A stretch of 64,000 nt of DNA from Saccharopolyspora erythraea NRRL 2338 (GTDB lineage Bacteria > Actinomycetota > Actinomycetes > Mycobacteriales > Pseudonocardiaceae): NCBI RefSeq assembly GCF_000062885.1, contig NC_009142.1:7491584-7555583 (forward strand). The letters are read 5' to 3'. A program made the translations under genes and the position numbers. Numbering within the stretch: position 1 is the stretch's first letter; the number at the start of each line of letters is the position of its first letter. A model generated the notes under the pieces. The model was not told the origin of the DNA. It saw only the letters and a list, made by a program, of their open reading frames with translations, and ran no database searches. Shown piece by piece: positions 8,856 through 20,022 of this stretch.

Positions 8856-9878
8856 GTGCTCAGGGCTGACGGGCGTCCGACGCTGGAAGACGTCGCCGCC
8901 AGAGCCGGGTTGTCCCGCGCCACCGTTTCCAGGGTCATCAACGACTCCCCGCGGGTGAGTCCGGAGGCGCGGGAGCTCGTGCGGGTCGCGGTGCAGGAGC
9001 TCGGCTACGTCCCCAACCGCGCCGCGCGCACGCTGGTGACGCGCCGGACCGACGCGGTCGCCCTGGTGCTCTCCGAGCCCGAGAACAAGTTCTTCGACGA
9101 CCCGTTCTTCGCCTCGACCGTCCGGACCGTCTCCCAGCACCTGTCGGCCGCCGACACGCAGATGGTGCTGCTGCTGGTGCACCGGGAGGACGACCACGAG
9201 CGGATCGCCCGGTACCTCTCCGGCGGCCACGTCGACGGCGCGCTGGTGCTGGCGCCGCACCTCGACGACCCGTTGCCGGAGGCGGTGCGGGACCTGCCGC
9301 TGCCGATCGTGTTCGGCGGGCGTGTGGGGATACCCGAGACCGGGCTGCACCTGGTCGACCACGACAACGTCGGAGGCGGCAGGCTCGCCACCGAGCACCT
9401 CGTCGGGCTCGGACGGCGGACCGTCGTGACGGTGGCCGGACCGGTCGACGAGTACGCGGGCATCGAACGGCTCGACGGCTGGCGCCAGGCGACCGGACTC
9501 GACGACCAGAAAGCGGCGAACCGCAGCGAGCGCGCCGACTTCACCGAGGACGGCGGCGAGCGCGCCATGACCGCCCTGCTGCAACGCGTGCCCGAGCTCG
9601 ACGCGGTGTTCGCGGCCAACGACCTGATGGCGGCGGGCGCGCTGCGCGCCCTGCACGCGGCGGGCCGCCGCGTACCGCAGGACGTCGCGGTCGTCGGCTT
9701 CGACGACCAGCCCGCGGTCGCCCCGCGGACCGACCCGCCCCTGACGACCATCCGGCAGGACCCCTCGCTGCGCACCGAGCACATGGTGGACCGCATGGCC
9801 CGCCTGATCGCGGGCGAACCGGTGCCGACCGGACGCACCGTGCTGCCGGTGGAGCTGGTCCGGCGCGAGTCCGCGTAG
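8856..9878 (+). CDS. LacI-family transcriptional regulator
   Basis: A 340-residue regulator. The N-terminal LacI HTH (PTLEDVAARAGLSRATVSRVIN, with hinge VPNRAARTL) is followed by a periplasmic-binding-protein-like effector domain with family signatures DGALVLAP and AVFAANDLMAAGALRAL. The start is GTG 8856, preceded by GGGGGAGG. No sugar-uptake operon adjoins it, so its target is probably remote. The effector is unknown, although most relatives bind sugars. It converges on the broken CoaE-GrpB gene 31 bp downstream. Confidence 0.9.
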   Translation: MLRADGRPTLEDVAARAGLSRATVSRVINDSPRVSPEARELVRVAVQELGYVPNRAARTLVTRRTDAVALVLSEPENKFFDDPFFASTVRTVSQHLSAADTQMVLLLVHREDDHERIARYLSGGHVDGALVLAPHLDDPLPEAVRDLPLPIVFGGRVGIPETGLHLVDHDNVGGGRLATEHLVGLGRRTVVTVAGPVDEYAGIERLDGWRQATGLDDQKAANRSERADFTEDGGERAMTALLQRVPELDAVFAANDLMAAGALRALHAAGRRVPQDVAVVGFDDQPAVAPRTDPPLTTIRQDPSLRTEHMVDRMARLIAGEPVPTGRTVLPVELVRRESA

Positions 9879-9909
9879 CGACGCGGGCGGAAGCGGCGGC
9901 CCCGGTAAC

Positions 9910-10799
9910 TCACTGTCCCCTGTGGACACCGCGACCCGTGTGCTCGTATCGGTGCTGGTACAGATCGAAGAACGCCGTCTTCGCCCGGGTGTAGGCGTCG
10001 TAGTCGGCGTCGTGGGCGTGAGTTTCGGCGGCCTCCAGCTTCATCGCCTCGTAGGCGCTGCGGCCCGCGGGGTCGGCGCGCAGCCAGTTCCGGAAGGCCA
10101 CCGTGTACGACCACCACGGGCTGCCGAGCAGGCGCACGTGCAGGATCGAGGGCCGTACCGGGTCGCCGCGCGAGTACAGCCGCTTGCGGTAGGCGTCGGC
10201 CGGGGCCCGGCCGGGGTCCCTGATCTGGTCGCGGTGGACGCCCGGCGAGTCCGGACGGGCGCCCCGCTCCGGCAGGTAGCCGATCGCGGCCAGGACCTCG
10301 TCCGTCGCCGAACCTTCCTCGGGCAGCGCGGAGACCCCGATCTGCAGGTCGACGAAACGCTTGGCGCGCAGTCCGGGCACCGAGGTCGACCCATGTGGTC
10401 GTAGGTCCAGCTGCCGTCGTCGAGACCCGCTTGGCGCAGGGCCTCGCGCAGGCGCGTCAGCAGCCGCCGCGCGGTGACGGGCAGGTCGGGGTCGTGCTCG
10501 TGCAGGACGGCGGGCCCCGGCCGGAGTCGTTCGATCCCGGCCGCGTGCCGCGCGAAGGGCATCAGCCGCTCGCACCACAACCGCTCCACCTGCTCGCGGA
10601 CGGCCGCGTCGGGGTGCAGCACCACGTCGGCCGCGGTTTCGTCCGCGTCCGCGCCCCGGGTGTCGACGACCACGGCCGCCGCGCCTGGACGTTCCAGGAC
10701 CGCGACGTCGAGCAGTCCCACGACGTCGTGCTCGCGCAACCGCTCGGCCACCTCGTCCGAGCACAACCCGGCCACCACCTCGACCCGCAACGCCGCCAC
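9910..10799 (-). pseudogene. Frameshifted dephospho-CoA kinase-tail/GrpB-type gene
   Basis: Two frames join into one recognisable protein. The upstream frame (GTG 10799, with AGGGG before it) encodes a region like the C-terminal part of actinobacterial CoaE and its linker, ending ..LDDGSWTYDHMG. The downstream frame resumes with STSVPGLRAKRFVDLQIGV, the GrpB/UPF0157 nucleotidyltransferase-like core, and runs to 9910. Losing one base in the G-rich stretch near 10391 exactly explains the break, inside the conserved GSTSVPGL motif. No P-loop (GxxxxGKS) for a complete CoaE kinase is present, so the kinase half is also truncated. A single-base sequencing error or programmed shift cannot be excluded. 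Confidence 0.7.
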
Positions 10800-11047
10800 G
10801 CGCTCACCCCTACCGCATCCTTCGACCTTCCACCGGTACAGATGCCCACCCGCCCCCCGGGGTTGCACGCCCGGCCGCGGGCGAGCGGGCCCGTACGAGC
10901 GGCGGTGCGGCCGGATGACGCAATTCCGGTGCGCCTTGATCGATACGGAACTTCACACGCTGATCGACATCCACAAGCCTGGGAGCGCTCTCACGTCAGG
11001 GCCATCGCACACGGCGACAACGGCCCACGACCACCGAGGAGGTACTC

Positions 11048-11962
11048 ATGACGGCAAGGCGCCTGATCGTCTCCGGGGCCGCGCTGGCGATGCTGCCGCT
11101 GTTCCCGTTCCCCGGCCCGCCGGACGCGGCCGCGTCGGGCCCGGCTCCGGCGCGGGAGGTCTTCTTCGACGACTTCTCCGGTTCCGAGGTCGACCGCGGG
11201 AAGTGGAGGATCGAGGTCACCGGCGAGAACTTCGGGACGGTCAACTCCGAGCAGCAGTCCTACGTCGACTCCCCCGAGACGATGTACATCGACCACGACG
11301 ACGCGGGCACCGGCGCATCCAACGGCGCGCTCGCGCTGCACCCCCGCTTCAAGCCCGGCACCCAGGCCCCCGACGGCCAGACCTACGACTTCGTCTCCGG
11401 CAGGCTGAGCACCCAGGACAAGTTCGAGTTCACCTACGGCAGCTACGCCGCCCGGCTCAAGCTCCCCGAGGGCGCGACCGGCTCCGGCCTGTGGCCGGCG
11501 TGGTGGTCGCTGGGCGCCGACATCGACAACGGCAAGCCGTGGCCGCAGTGCGGCGAGGTCGACGTGATGGAGAACGTCGGCGAGCCCTGGACGAACGTCT
11601 CGCTGCACGGGCCGGAGTACAACGGCGACACCCCGATCCACCAGCGCCAGCACTTCGAGGGCATGGACCCCGCCGACTGGCACGTCTACCGCGTCGACTG
11701 GAACGCCGAGGGCTTCACCTTCTTCGTCGACGACCGCGAGATCTACCGCATCACCAAGCAGCAGATGCAGCAGAACGGCTGGAGCTGGGTGTTCGACGAC
11801 CCGCAGTTCATGATCCTGAACTTCGCGCTGGGCGGCACCTATCCCAGCGCTGTCAACGGCGTGACCGAGCCCTACCTGGGCATCCCGCAGGAGACCGTCG
11901 ACAAGGTCGCCGCGGGCGGGGTCCGTTACCTGGTCGACTGGGTCCGCGTCGAGCAGCAGTAG
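11048..11962 (+). CDS. Secreted glycoside hydrolase family 16 (beta-glucanase-like)
   Basis: A 304-residue protein with a signal peptide (basic MTARR, hydrophobic stretch to about residue 20, cleavage near AAASG-P). The GH16 catalytic motif GEVDVMENVG carries nucleophile Glu170, Asp172 and acid/base Glu175. Surrounding signatures such as WPAWWSLG and the YRVDWNAEGFTFFVDD stretch are typical of laminarinase-like enzymes that cut beta-1,3 or mixed-linkage glucans outside the cell. GAGGAGG precedes the ATG. It stands alone and ends at a bidirectional hairpin shared with guaA. Confidence 0.92.
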   Translation: MTARRLIVSGAALAMLPLFPFPGPPDAAASGPAPAREVFFDDFSGSEVDRGKWRIEVTGENFGTVNSEQQSYVDSPETMYIDHDDAGTGASNGALALHPRFKPGTQAPDGQTYDFVSGRLSTQDKFEFTYGSYAARLKLPEGATGSGLWPAWWSLGADIDNGKPWPQCGEVDVMENVGEPWTNVSLHGPEYNGDTPIHQRQHFEGMDPADWHVYRVDWNAEGFTFFVDDREIYRITKQQMQQNGWSWVFDDPQFMILNFALGGTYPSAVNGVTEPYLGIPQETVDKVAAGGVRYLVDWVRVEQQ

Positions 11963-11971
11963 TCGGACCTC

Positions 11972-11999
11972 GGGGTGCGGGAGCCGTGGCCCGCACCCC
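11972..11999. terminator. Hairpin between convergent GH16 and guaA genes
   Basis: A 10-bp perfect stem (GGGGTGCGGG/CCCGCACCCC) with an 8-nt loop lies in the 43-bp gap between the two stops. It could terminate either strand; no T tract is seen. Confidence 0.6.
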
Positions 12000-12005
12000 C
12001 GCGGG

Positions 12006-13592
<1,587 letters not shown>

Positions 13593-13750
13593 GTCGTCGA
13601 AACCTCCTGCCGAAAGCTTTGGCCTCATTGTCCCAGGTAACCGAGGCCACAGCGGCACCGGCCCCGCGGCATCGACGCCGGTCTCAGATCGGGACCGTCC
13701 GAGGTTCCGCCGCCGGAACCGACACGCAGGGTGAGTTCGAAGACAGGCGC

Positions 13751-14390
13751 TCAGGCTCCCAGGTAGGCCAGCACGGCGAGCACCCTGCGGTGGCCCGAGT
13801 CGCCCACCGGCAGGTCGAGCTTGGCGAAGATGTTGCCGACGTGCTCGAGCACCGCCCGCTCGGTCACCACCAGGCGTTCCGCGATCTCCTGGTTGGCGTG
13901 TCCGGCGGCCATCAGCGACAGGACCTCGCGTTCCCTGGGGGTCAGCGCGGAGATCGGATCGTGCCTGCGGGTGAGCAGCTGGGCCACGACCTCGGGGTCC
14001 ATCCCGGTGCCGCCGGCGGCGATGCGGCGCAGGGCGTCGACGAACTCGTCGACGCGGGACACGCGGTCCTTGAGCAGGTAGCCCACGCCGCCGCGGCCGT
14101 CGGCGAGCAACTCGCGGGCGTAGGTCTCCTCGACGTACTGGGAGAACACCAGCACCCGGCAGCGCGGGCCGCAGCGCGCGGGCCCGCAGCGCCGCCCGCA
14201 CACCCTCGTCGCGGAACGTCGGCGGCAGCCGCACGTCGACCACCGCGGCGTCGGGCGGATCGGCGGTGACGGCGGCGAGGAACGACTCCGCGTCGTCGGT
14301 CACCGCCGCCACCTCGATGTCCGCGGTGCCCAGCAGCAGCTTGAGCCCTTCGGCGAGGATCACGTTGTCCTCGACGATCACGACCCGCAC
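13751..14390 (-). pseudogene. NarL/LuxR-family response regulator, frameshifted
   Basis: The 5' part (ATG 14390) reads as a receiver: [19 protein letters not shown], then phospho-acceptor Asp in [10 protein letters not shown]. After about residue 75 the sensible reading moves to another frame, giving [18 protein letters not shown], the conserved GYLLKDRVS and a C-terminal LuxR HTH ([19 protein letters not shown]) ending at 13751. One missing base near 14160, in a GC-repetitive stretch, accounts for it. Its 5' end overlaps the histidine kinase gene by 13 bp. The uninterrupted upstream frame runs on into guaA but encodes nothing recognisable after the shift. Confidence 0.75.
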
Positions 14391-15622
14391 GGCAGGCTCA
14401 CCCGGATCGTGGTCGTCCCGTCGTCCGGGCTGTCCAGGCTGGTGGTGCCGTCCAGCGCGGCGACCCGGTGCCGGATGCCCGCGATCCCCGAGCCCCTGTT
14501 CTCGTCGGCACCGCCCACGCCGTCGTCACCGACCTCGACGAACAGGTCCTCTCCTACGCGGGTGAGCGTGGCGTAGGCGCGGGTGGCCGCGGCGTGCTTG
14601 GTGACGTTGCTCAGCGCCTCGGCGACGACGAAGTAGGCGGCGGCCTCGACGGCGGCGGGCACGTCGCCGAGCCCTTCGGCGCTGACCGCCGTCGGCACCG
14701 CGCAGCGGCTGCCGAGCGCCGACACCGCGCCGGAAAGGCCGCGGTCGGCCAGGATCGGCGGGTAGATCGTGCGCACGACGTCGCGCAGCCCCGTCATCGC
14801 CTCCTCGGCGCCGTCCCTGGCCTCGCGCAGGAGCCGGGCCGTGGTCTCCGGGTCGTCGCGGACGGCCTTCTCGGCCACGCCCAGCCGCATCGCCAGCGCT
14901 ACGAGCTGGGCCTGCGCCCCGTCGTGCAGGTCGCGCTCGATGCGGCGCAGCTCGGCGCCGTGGGCCTCCACCGCACCCGCCCGGGTCTGCGCCAGCTCGT
15001 CCACCCGCGCGGCCAGCCGTTCCTCGGTCGCGCTGCGCCGCGAAGGCGAGAGCAGTGCGAGCGTCGCGCGCGCCTGCACCCGCGCCAGCGCGGGGACGCC
15101 CCACAGCAGCAGGACGAGCGCGATGACCAGTTGCGCGGTGCCGGTCACCAGGACGACCGGCCAGGACGTCGACCGGACGCCCAGCAGGCTCACGCCACCG
15201 GGGATCAGCGGCCAGATCAGCATCGACACCACCGTGACCGGAGCCGCCACCAGCCCGGCGAAGGCCAGCAGTGCCGAGACGGTGCCGGTGACGCCGTGGA
15301 CCGGCAGCCACAGCAGCTGCCGCCAAGTCGAGGGCGCGCGGACCACGGCGGCGAACCCCGACGGCGCCGGGCTGGTCGCCACCGGCACCCCGAGGAAGCG
15401 GCCCGCGCGCTGCCGCTCCCACTGCGTCCAGCGGTGGATCGCCTCCGTTCCCACCGGCAGCAGGAAGAACCCGATGCCCAGCGCGACGCTGACGCCCGCG
15501 AACAGCACCAGCGGGATCGCCAGCAGCGCGGTGAGCCCCGAAAGCAGGCCGGGCAGCAGGAAGTTCCCGTCGGCCAGCGCGCGGCGCGGAACCGGAAACC
15601 CTCGGCGCAAGTCGGTAGCCAT
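14378..15622 (-). CDS. Sensor histidine kinase (HisKA_3 type)
   Basis: About 414 residues with the ATG at 15622 (MATDLRRGF); an in-frame ATG at 15736 would add 38 unconserved residues. Four or more membrane helices fill about residues 20-180. The phospho-acceptor box [20 protein letters not shown] carries the His of the LiaS/DesK-like class. The HATPase has [20 protein letters not shown]. The intact kinase overlaps its frameshifted response regulator, so if the shift is real the signal has no cognate output. The small CPBP protease gene is divergent; the signal is unknown. Confidence 0.85.
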   Translation of the reverse strand: MATDLRRGFPVPRRALADGNFLLPGLLSGLTALLAIPLVLFAGVSVALGIGFFLLPVGTEAIHRWTQWERQRAGRFLGVPVATSPAPSGFAAVVRAPSTWRQLLWLPVHGVTGTVSALLAFAGLVAAPVTVVSMLIWPLIPGGVSLLGVRSTSWPVVLVTGTAQLVIALVLLLWGVPALARVQARATLALLSPSRRSATEERLAARVDELAQTRAGAVEAHGAELRRIERDLHDGAQAQLVALAMRLGVAEKAVRDDPETTARLLREARDGAEEAMTGLRDVVRTIYPPILADRGLSGAVSALGSRCAVPTAVSAEGLGDVPAAVEAAAYFVVAEALSNVTKHAAATRAYATLTRVGEDLFVEVGDDGVGGADENRGSGIAGIRHRVAALDGTTSLDSPDDGTTTIRVSLPCGS

Positions 15623-15774
15623 CGCCCCACTCTTCGTCCAGCGCCTCCGCGGTCGAAGGCTTCGATCGGCAGTCTGCCGAGCCGGGAGCGCCTCGGCAGT
15701 GGAGTGCACGACACCTTCGGCAGGGGTGGTCGCCACCTGATGCGCGGCCGGTTCTCCGCCATAGCGTCGGCCAC

Positions 15775-16689
15775 ATGATCCCAGTGATTGATCCCGCGCA
15801 GGGGCGGACTGGTGTTCACCGGCGCCCGGTGCTCGCCTTCACCGCGCTCGCGTATTCCGGCATGTGGCTGTCGATGTCGCCGTTGTGGCTGGCCGGGTTC
15901 CGGCGCACCGGCGCCGAGGCGATGGGCGCGCTGGAGCAGGTCTGCGTCTCGGCGGCGATGCTGACCCCCGCGTTGGCGGCCGTGCTCGTGCTGCGCCGCA
16001 CCGAGCCGGCGGGAAAGCTGCGGGCCGCGGTGGCACTGACCTGGCCGAAGGGCACCACGGGGCATTGCCTGCCGGCGCTGTGCGCACCGCTCGCGCTGAC
16101 GCTGGTCTCGCTCGTGGTCGGCGCCGCGGCGGGCACCTACCACGTCGACCTCGCCGACATGTCGGGCTTCCGCAGCCGCTTCGCGCCGGAACCCCTGGGA
16201 GAGCGCGGAATTCCGTGGGAGGCGCTCGGGCGGTGGCTGGGCGGGCTGCTCCTGCAGATGGCGGTTTCGCTACCGCTGTTCTTCGGCGAGGAGCTGGGCT
16301 GGCAGGGCTATCTGCTGCCGAGGCTGGCTCCGCGCGGTCCGGTGTTCGCCTTGGCCGGCACGGGGGTGGTTTTCGCGCTCTGGCACCTGTCGACGCTGCT
16401 GCTCGGCGGCCAGTACCCCGGTGCCCCGTGGGCGGTGTCGATCGGGGCGTTCCTGGTGTCGTGCGTGCTGATCGTGCCGGTGTTCACCTGGTTGCGGACG
16501 CGGTCGGCGTCAGTCGTCCCGGCGGTCGTCGCCCACACCTGCGCCAGCACCGCGGCGGTCCAGCTCCCGTGGGTCTTCGCCGACGCCGACCAGCCGCCGC
16601 ACCCGCTTCGAACCGGACTGGTGGCCTGGCCTGGCTGGGTCGCCATCTGCGGTCTGCTCGCGGTCCTGTGGTGGCGGAGAGCGCGCTGA
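15775..16689 (+). CDS. CPBP-family intramembrane metalloprotease
   Basis: A 304-residue polytopic membrane protein. CPBP (CAAX protease/bacteriocin-processing) motifs are visible: the diglutamate [16 protein letters not shown] around residues 165-180, [11 protein letters not shown], and a late AHTCAST. These provide the Glu and His ligands of the family's active site. Substrates are not predictable; relatives act on prenylated or membrane peptides and in immunity to peptides. The ATG at 15775 is divergent from the histidine kinase, with a short promoter region between. Confidence 0.85.
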   Translation: MIPVIDPAQGRTGVHRRPVLAFTALAYSGMWLSMSPLWLAGFRRTGAEAMGALEQVCVSAAMLTPALAAVLVLRRTEPAGKLRAAVALTWPKGTTGHCLPALCAPLALTLVSLVVGAAAGTYHVDLADMSGFRSRFAPEPLGERGIPWEALGRWLGGLLLQMAVSLPLFFGEELGWQGYLLPRLAPRGPVFALAGTGVVFALWHLSTLLLGGQYPGAPWAVSIGAFLVSCVLIVPVFTWLRTRSASVVPAVVAHTCASTAAVQLPWVFADADQPPHPLRTGLVAWPGWVAICGLLAVLWWRRAR

Positions 16690-16692
16690 CGG

Positions 16693-18396
16693 CTACGCCG
16701 GAGGCGTCCGCAGGGCGGCCGGGGCATCGGCCGGGACGGCGGGGGACTTCGGCGCGACCCGCTCGACCCGCCGGTATCCCTCCTCCTGCGCGGGACGCGG
16801 GTCCGGCTCGCCCTTGTTCGGCCACAGCGAGAAGGCGCGCTCCGCCTGCGCGGTGATCGTCAGCGACGGGTTCACGCCGAGGTTCGCCGAGATCGCCGAA
16901 CCGTCCACGATGGACATCGTCGGGTAGCCGAAAGCACGGTGGTAGGGGTCGACGACGCCGTGCTCGGCGTCCTGGCCGATGGGGCAGCCGCCGATGAAGT
17001 GCGCCGTCATCGGCATGTCCAGCAGTTCGCCCCACGTGCCGCCCGCGATGCCGCCGAGCTTCTCGGCGACCCGGTTGTTGGCCTCCTCGCCCGCCGGGAT
17101 GCAGGTCGGGTTCGGAGCGCCGTGGCCCTGCTGGGAGGTCAGCCGCCTGCGGCCGAAGATCCCCTTGCGCAGCTTCGTGGTCAGCGAGTTGTCGAGGCTC
17201 TGCATGACCAGCAGGATCACCGTGCGCTCGCTCCAGTTCTTCACCCACAGCAGCCGCAGCGAGAAGAGCGGGTGCTTGCCGAAGAAGCGCAGCCACTGCT
17301 TCCAGCGCGGCACCGGCGAACCGCCCGACGTCGGCAGGGTCTGCAGCATGCCCATGGCGTTGCTGCCCTTGCCGTAGCGCACCGGCTCGATGTGGGTGTC
17401 CTCGTCGGGGTGGAACGACGAGGTGATCGCCACCCCGGTCGAGAAGTCCTTGCCCGGCAGCACCCTCGAGGTCTGCGCCCCGATGATCGCCTCGGAGTTG
17501 GTGCGGGTGAGCACGCCGAGCCGCTCCGACATGCGCGGCAGGTCACCGCGCTCGCGCGCCCGGTGCAGCAGGTTCTGGGTGCCCCAGGTCCCGGCGGCGA
17601 CCACGACCTGGTCGGCGGTGAACACCTTCGCGTCGCGGTCGAACCTCGCCCCGGTGCGCCGCGTGCCGATGCGCCAGCGGCCGTCGGCGCCCTGCGCCAG
17701 CCGGTGCACGGTGGTCAGCGGCCACACCTCGGCGCCGCCGGCCTCCGCCAGGTGCAGGTAGTTCTTCACCAGGGTGTTCTTGGCCCCCACGCGGCAGCCG
17801 GTCATGCAGGAGCCGCACTCGGTGCAGCCGGTGCGCGAGGGCCCGGCTCCGCCGAAGTACGGGTCGGCGACCTGCTCCCCCGGTTTGCCGAAGTACACCC
17901 CGACCGGAGTGGGGTGGTAGCTCTCGCCCACGCCCATCTCCTCGGCCACCTCCCTGATCACCACGTCCGAGGGAGTGGTGGTGGGGTTGGTGACCACGCC
18001 CAGCATCCGGCTCGCCTGGTCGTAGTGCGGGGCGAGCTCGTCCTCCCAGTCGGTGATGTGCGCCCACTGGGAGTCCGAGTAGAACGGCTTCAGCGGCCGG
18101 TAGAGCGTGTTCGCGTAGACCAGCGAGCCGCCGCCGACGCCGGAGCCGGCGAGGATGAGCACGTCACGCAGCAGGTGGATCCGCTGGATGCCGTAGCAGC
18201 CGACCTGCGGGGCCCAGAGGAAGTTGCGCAGGTCCCACGAGGTCTTCGCGAACTCCTCGTCGGCGAACCTGCGGCCGGCTTCGAGGACCGCGACGCGGTA
18301 GCCCTTCTCGGTGAGCCGCAGGGCGGCCACGCTGCCGCCGAACCCCGACCCGATCACCACGACGTCGTAGTCGTGCGCCCCGTCACGTGAAGACAT
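16693..18396 (-). CDS. choD: GMC oxidoreductase, ChoD/cholesterol-oxidase-like
   Basis: About 567 residues. The FAD-binding Rossmann motif VVVIGSGFGGSVAALRL is near the N-terminus. A Cys-rich segment TGCTECGSCMTGCRVGAKN and the C-terminal VDGSAISANLGVNPSLTI match the mycobacterial ChoD family closely from memory. The family is annotated as oxidising 3-beta-hydroxysterols, but the physiological substrate of ChoD is disputed. An in-frame ATG at 18414 is an alternative start; neither has a good ribosome site. In Mycobacterium choD also lies beside guaB3, and the order here agrees apart from an inserted pseudogene and HD gene. Confidence 0.85.
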   Translation of the reverse strand: MSSRDGAHDYDVVVIGSGFGGSVAALRLTEKGYRVAVLEAGRRFADEEFAKTSWDLRNFLWAPQVGCYGIQRIHLLRDVLILAGSGVGGGSLVYANTLYRPLKPFYSDSQWAHITDWEDELAPHYDQASRMLGVVTNPTTTPSDVVIREVAEEMGVGESYHPTPVGVYFGKPGEQVADPYFGGAGPSRTGCTECGSCMTGCRVGAKNTLVKNYLHLAEAGGAEVWPLTTVHRLAQGADGRWRIGTRRTGARFDRDAKVFTADQVVVAAGTWGTQNLLHRARERGDLPRMSERLGVLTRTNSEAIIGAQTSRVLPGKDFSTGVAITSSFHPDEDTHIEPVRYGKGSNAMGMLQTLPTSGGSPVPRWKQWLRFFGKHPLFSLRLLWVKNWSERTVILLVMQSLDNSLTTKLRKGIFGRRRLTSQQGHGAPNPTCIPAGEEANNRVAEKLGGIAGGTWGELLDMPMTAHFIGGCPIGQDAEHGVVDPYHRAFGYPTMSIVDGSAISANLGVNPSLTITAQAERAFSLWPNKGEPDPRPAQEEGYRRVERVAPKSPAVPADAPAALRTPPA

Positions 18397-18519
18397 GAGC
18401 GACAGAGTAAACATAATTACTGGCGAGTAGATAGACCTGAAGGGTGAAAGCTACCGCGAGTAGGGAGTCGGTTCCGGCGATGTAGGTCCCGGCCCGCTCG
18501 GCCCTGGCGTCCGGTCATG

Positions 18520-19190
18520 GCCGATCCGCCCCTTCCGCATCGGCATCCCCGAAGCCGACCTCGACGACCTGCGCTCGGCTGGCCACGACCGAGCGGGCCG
18601 ACGAGTTGCCCGGCGCTGGGTGGGACCACGACGTGCCGCTGGACTACGTCCGCGACCTCGCCCGTGCACTGGCGCGAAGCCTGCGACTGGCGGGCACACG
18701 AGGCGCGGCTGAACGGGTCCCGAAGTTCACCACCTCATCGACGGCCAGGACGTGCACTTCCTGCACGTCCGCTCACCGCACCCCGGGCGCGCGGCCGCTG
18801 CTGGTCACCCACGGGTGGCCGGGCACAGTCGCCGGCTTCGCGGGCATCGTCGAGCCGCTCACCGACCCGCCCGGCGGCGCGACGCCTTCGACGTGGTCAT
18901 CCTTCGGTGCCGGGCTTCGGCTTCTCCGGCCCCACGACCAGCACCTGCTTGAACCCGCGACTCCCCCACCGCGTAGCTCGCGCGGAACGCCGAGCTGCTG
19001 GAGTGGTTCGACGCCGACGCCCTCGGCGAGAACCGGCGGCATCCAGCGGTGCGCCGAGCGGGAGAACAACGCCGTGCACCGGTCGGAGTTCGACCGCGGC
19101 GGCTACTTCGGGGCCCTGCGAGTCTGCTCGTCGACGACGTCCGCGCGTTCTTCCGGTCGCTGCGCCGAGCGCGGGTGCGGGAACCGGCTA
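18520..19190 (+). pseudogene. Decayed epoxide hydrolase (EHN/alpha-beta hydrolase) remnant
   Basis: Pieces of one epoxide hydrolase can be read in order but in different frames: FRIGIPEADLDDLRS, then LPGAGWDHDVPLDYVRDLAR, HWREACDWRAHEARLNG, IDGQDVHFLHVRSPHPG, LLVTHGWPGTVAGFAGIVEP, and PSVPGFGFSGPTT. After about 18960 the central catalytic part (GGDWG nucleophile region) is missing. The sequence then resumes with C-terminal family fragments, ENNAVHRSEFDRGGYFGAL and SLLVDDVRAFFRSL. At least four frame changes and a large internal deletion make it non-functional. The 3' end abuts the HD-domain gene. Confidence 0.8.
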
Positions 19191-19225
19191 GCGTGTGGCG
19201 GACGACGGCAGAGGAGGTCACCGCC

Positions 19226-19810
19226 TTGACCGACGACAGCGCTCGCGGCGGCGACGGTGCCGAGGGCATCGCCGAGTTCGCCTTCGAACTCGGGGTCCTG
19301 AAGCGGATGCGGCGCGCGGGCTGGTGGCACGTCGGCGTCCGGGACCCGGAGTCGGTCGCCGAGCACAGCCTCCGGGTGTCGCAGCTCGCCGGGCTCATCG
19401 CCGCGCAGGAAGGCGCCGATCCCGCTCGCGCGGCCTTCCTGGCGCTGTGGCACGACAGCCAGGAGACGCGGACCGGGGACATCCCGCACACCGCGCGGCC
19501 CTACCTCGGGGCCGGTCCGTCCAACGAGGCGATCACCGCGGACCAGGTGGCGCGGATGCCGGACCCCGCGGCGCGGACCGTCCGGGAGGCGGTCGCCGAG
19601 TACGAGGCTCAGGAGAGCGCCGAGGCGCGGTGCGCCAAGGACGCCGACCGGCTGGAATGCCTGGTCCAGGCGGTCGAGTACCGCTCGGCGGGCTATCAGG
19701 GCGTGCAGGCGTGGATCGACTCGTCGCGGCGGGCGCTGGTCACCGGTACCGCCCGGCGGATCGCCGACGCCGCGCTCGACACGTCCCCGCTGGCCTGGCG
19801 CGACAACTGA
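19226..19810 (+). CDS. HD-domain hydrolase (YfbR-like)
   Basis: A 194-residue protein. HD-family metal ligands are seen in VAEHSLRVSQLA, the His-Asp pair in LALWHDSQETRTGDIPH, and the later Asp in KDADRLECLVQAVEY. YfbR-type HD proteins are 5'-nucleotidases acting on deoxyribonucleoside monophosphates; this substrate is inferred. The start was placed at TTG 19226 because GAGGAGG lies eight bases before it; the frame is open further upstream into the decayed epoxide hydrolase, which does not belong to it. Nucleotide salvage would suit the adjoining guaB3 and guaB. Confidence 0.8.
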   Translation: MTDDSARGGDGAEGIAEFAFELGVLKRMRRAGWWHVGVRDPESVAEHSLRVSQLAGLIAAQEGADPARAAFLALWHDSQETRTGDIPHTARPYLGAGPSNEAITADQVARMPDPAARTVREAVAEYEAQESAEARCAKDADRLECLVQAVEYRSAGYQGVQAWIDSSRRALVTGTARRIADAALDTSPLAWRDN

Positions 19811-19985
19811 CGCTGGCCGTCACCGAAAGTTCGCTGCGCGACACCTGACGCGCCCGGTCGCTGGGCGACCGCCGGCGCCACCGCTCGGTAGCCGCCCCGC
19901 CGCTGACGGCTCACGCGGCAGGTCGCCGCAAGCCGCTGACACGATCGCCCGCCGCTGACCGCCGACCCGGTGCGTGGCCACCGAC

Positions 19986-20015
19986 GGTGCCCGTGGCCGC
20001 GCGGCCGCGGGCACC
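19986..20015. terminator. Near-palindromic hairpin between convergent genes
   Basis: A 30-bp near-perfect inverted repeat (GGTGCCCG at one end, CGGGCACC at the other, centre CCGCGCGG) sits eight bases after the guaB3 stop on the minus strand, at the end of the convergent gap with the HD gene. The rest of 19811-20022 shows no gene. Confidence 0.55.
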
Positions 20016-20022
20016 ACCGGCC

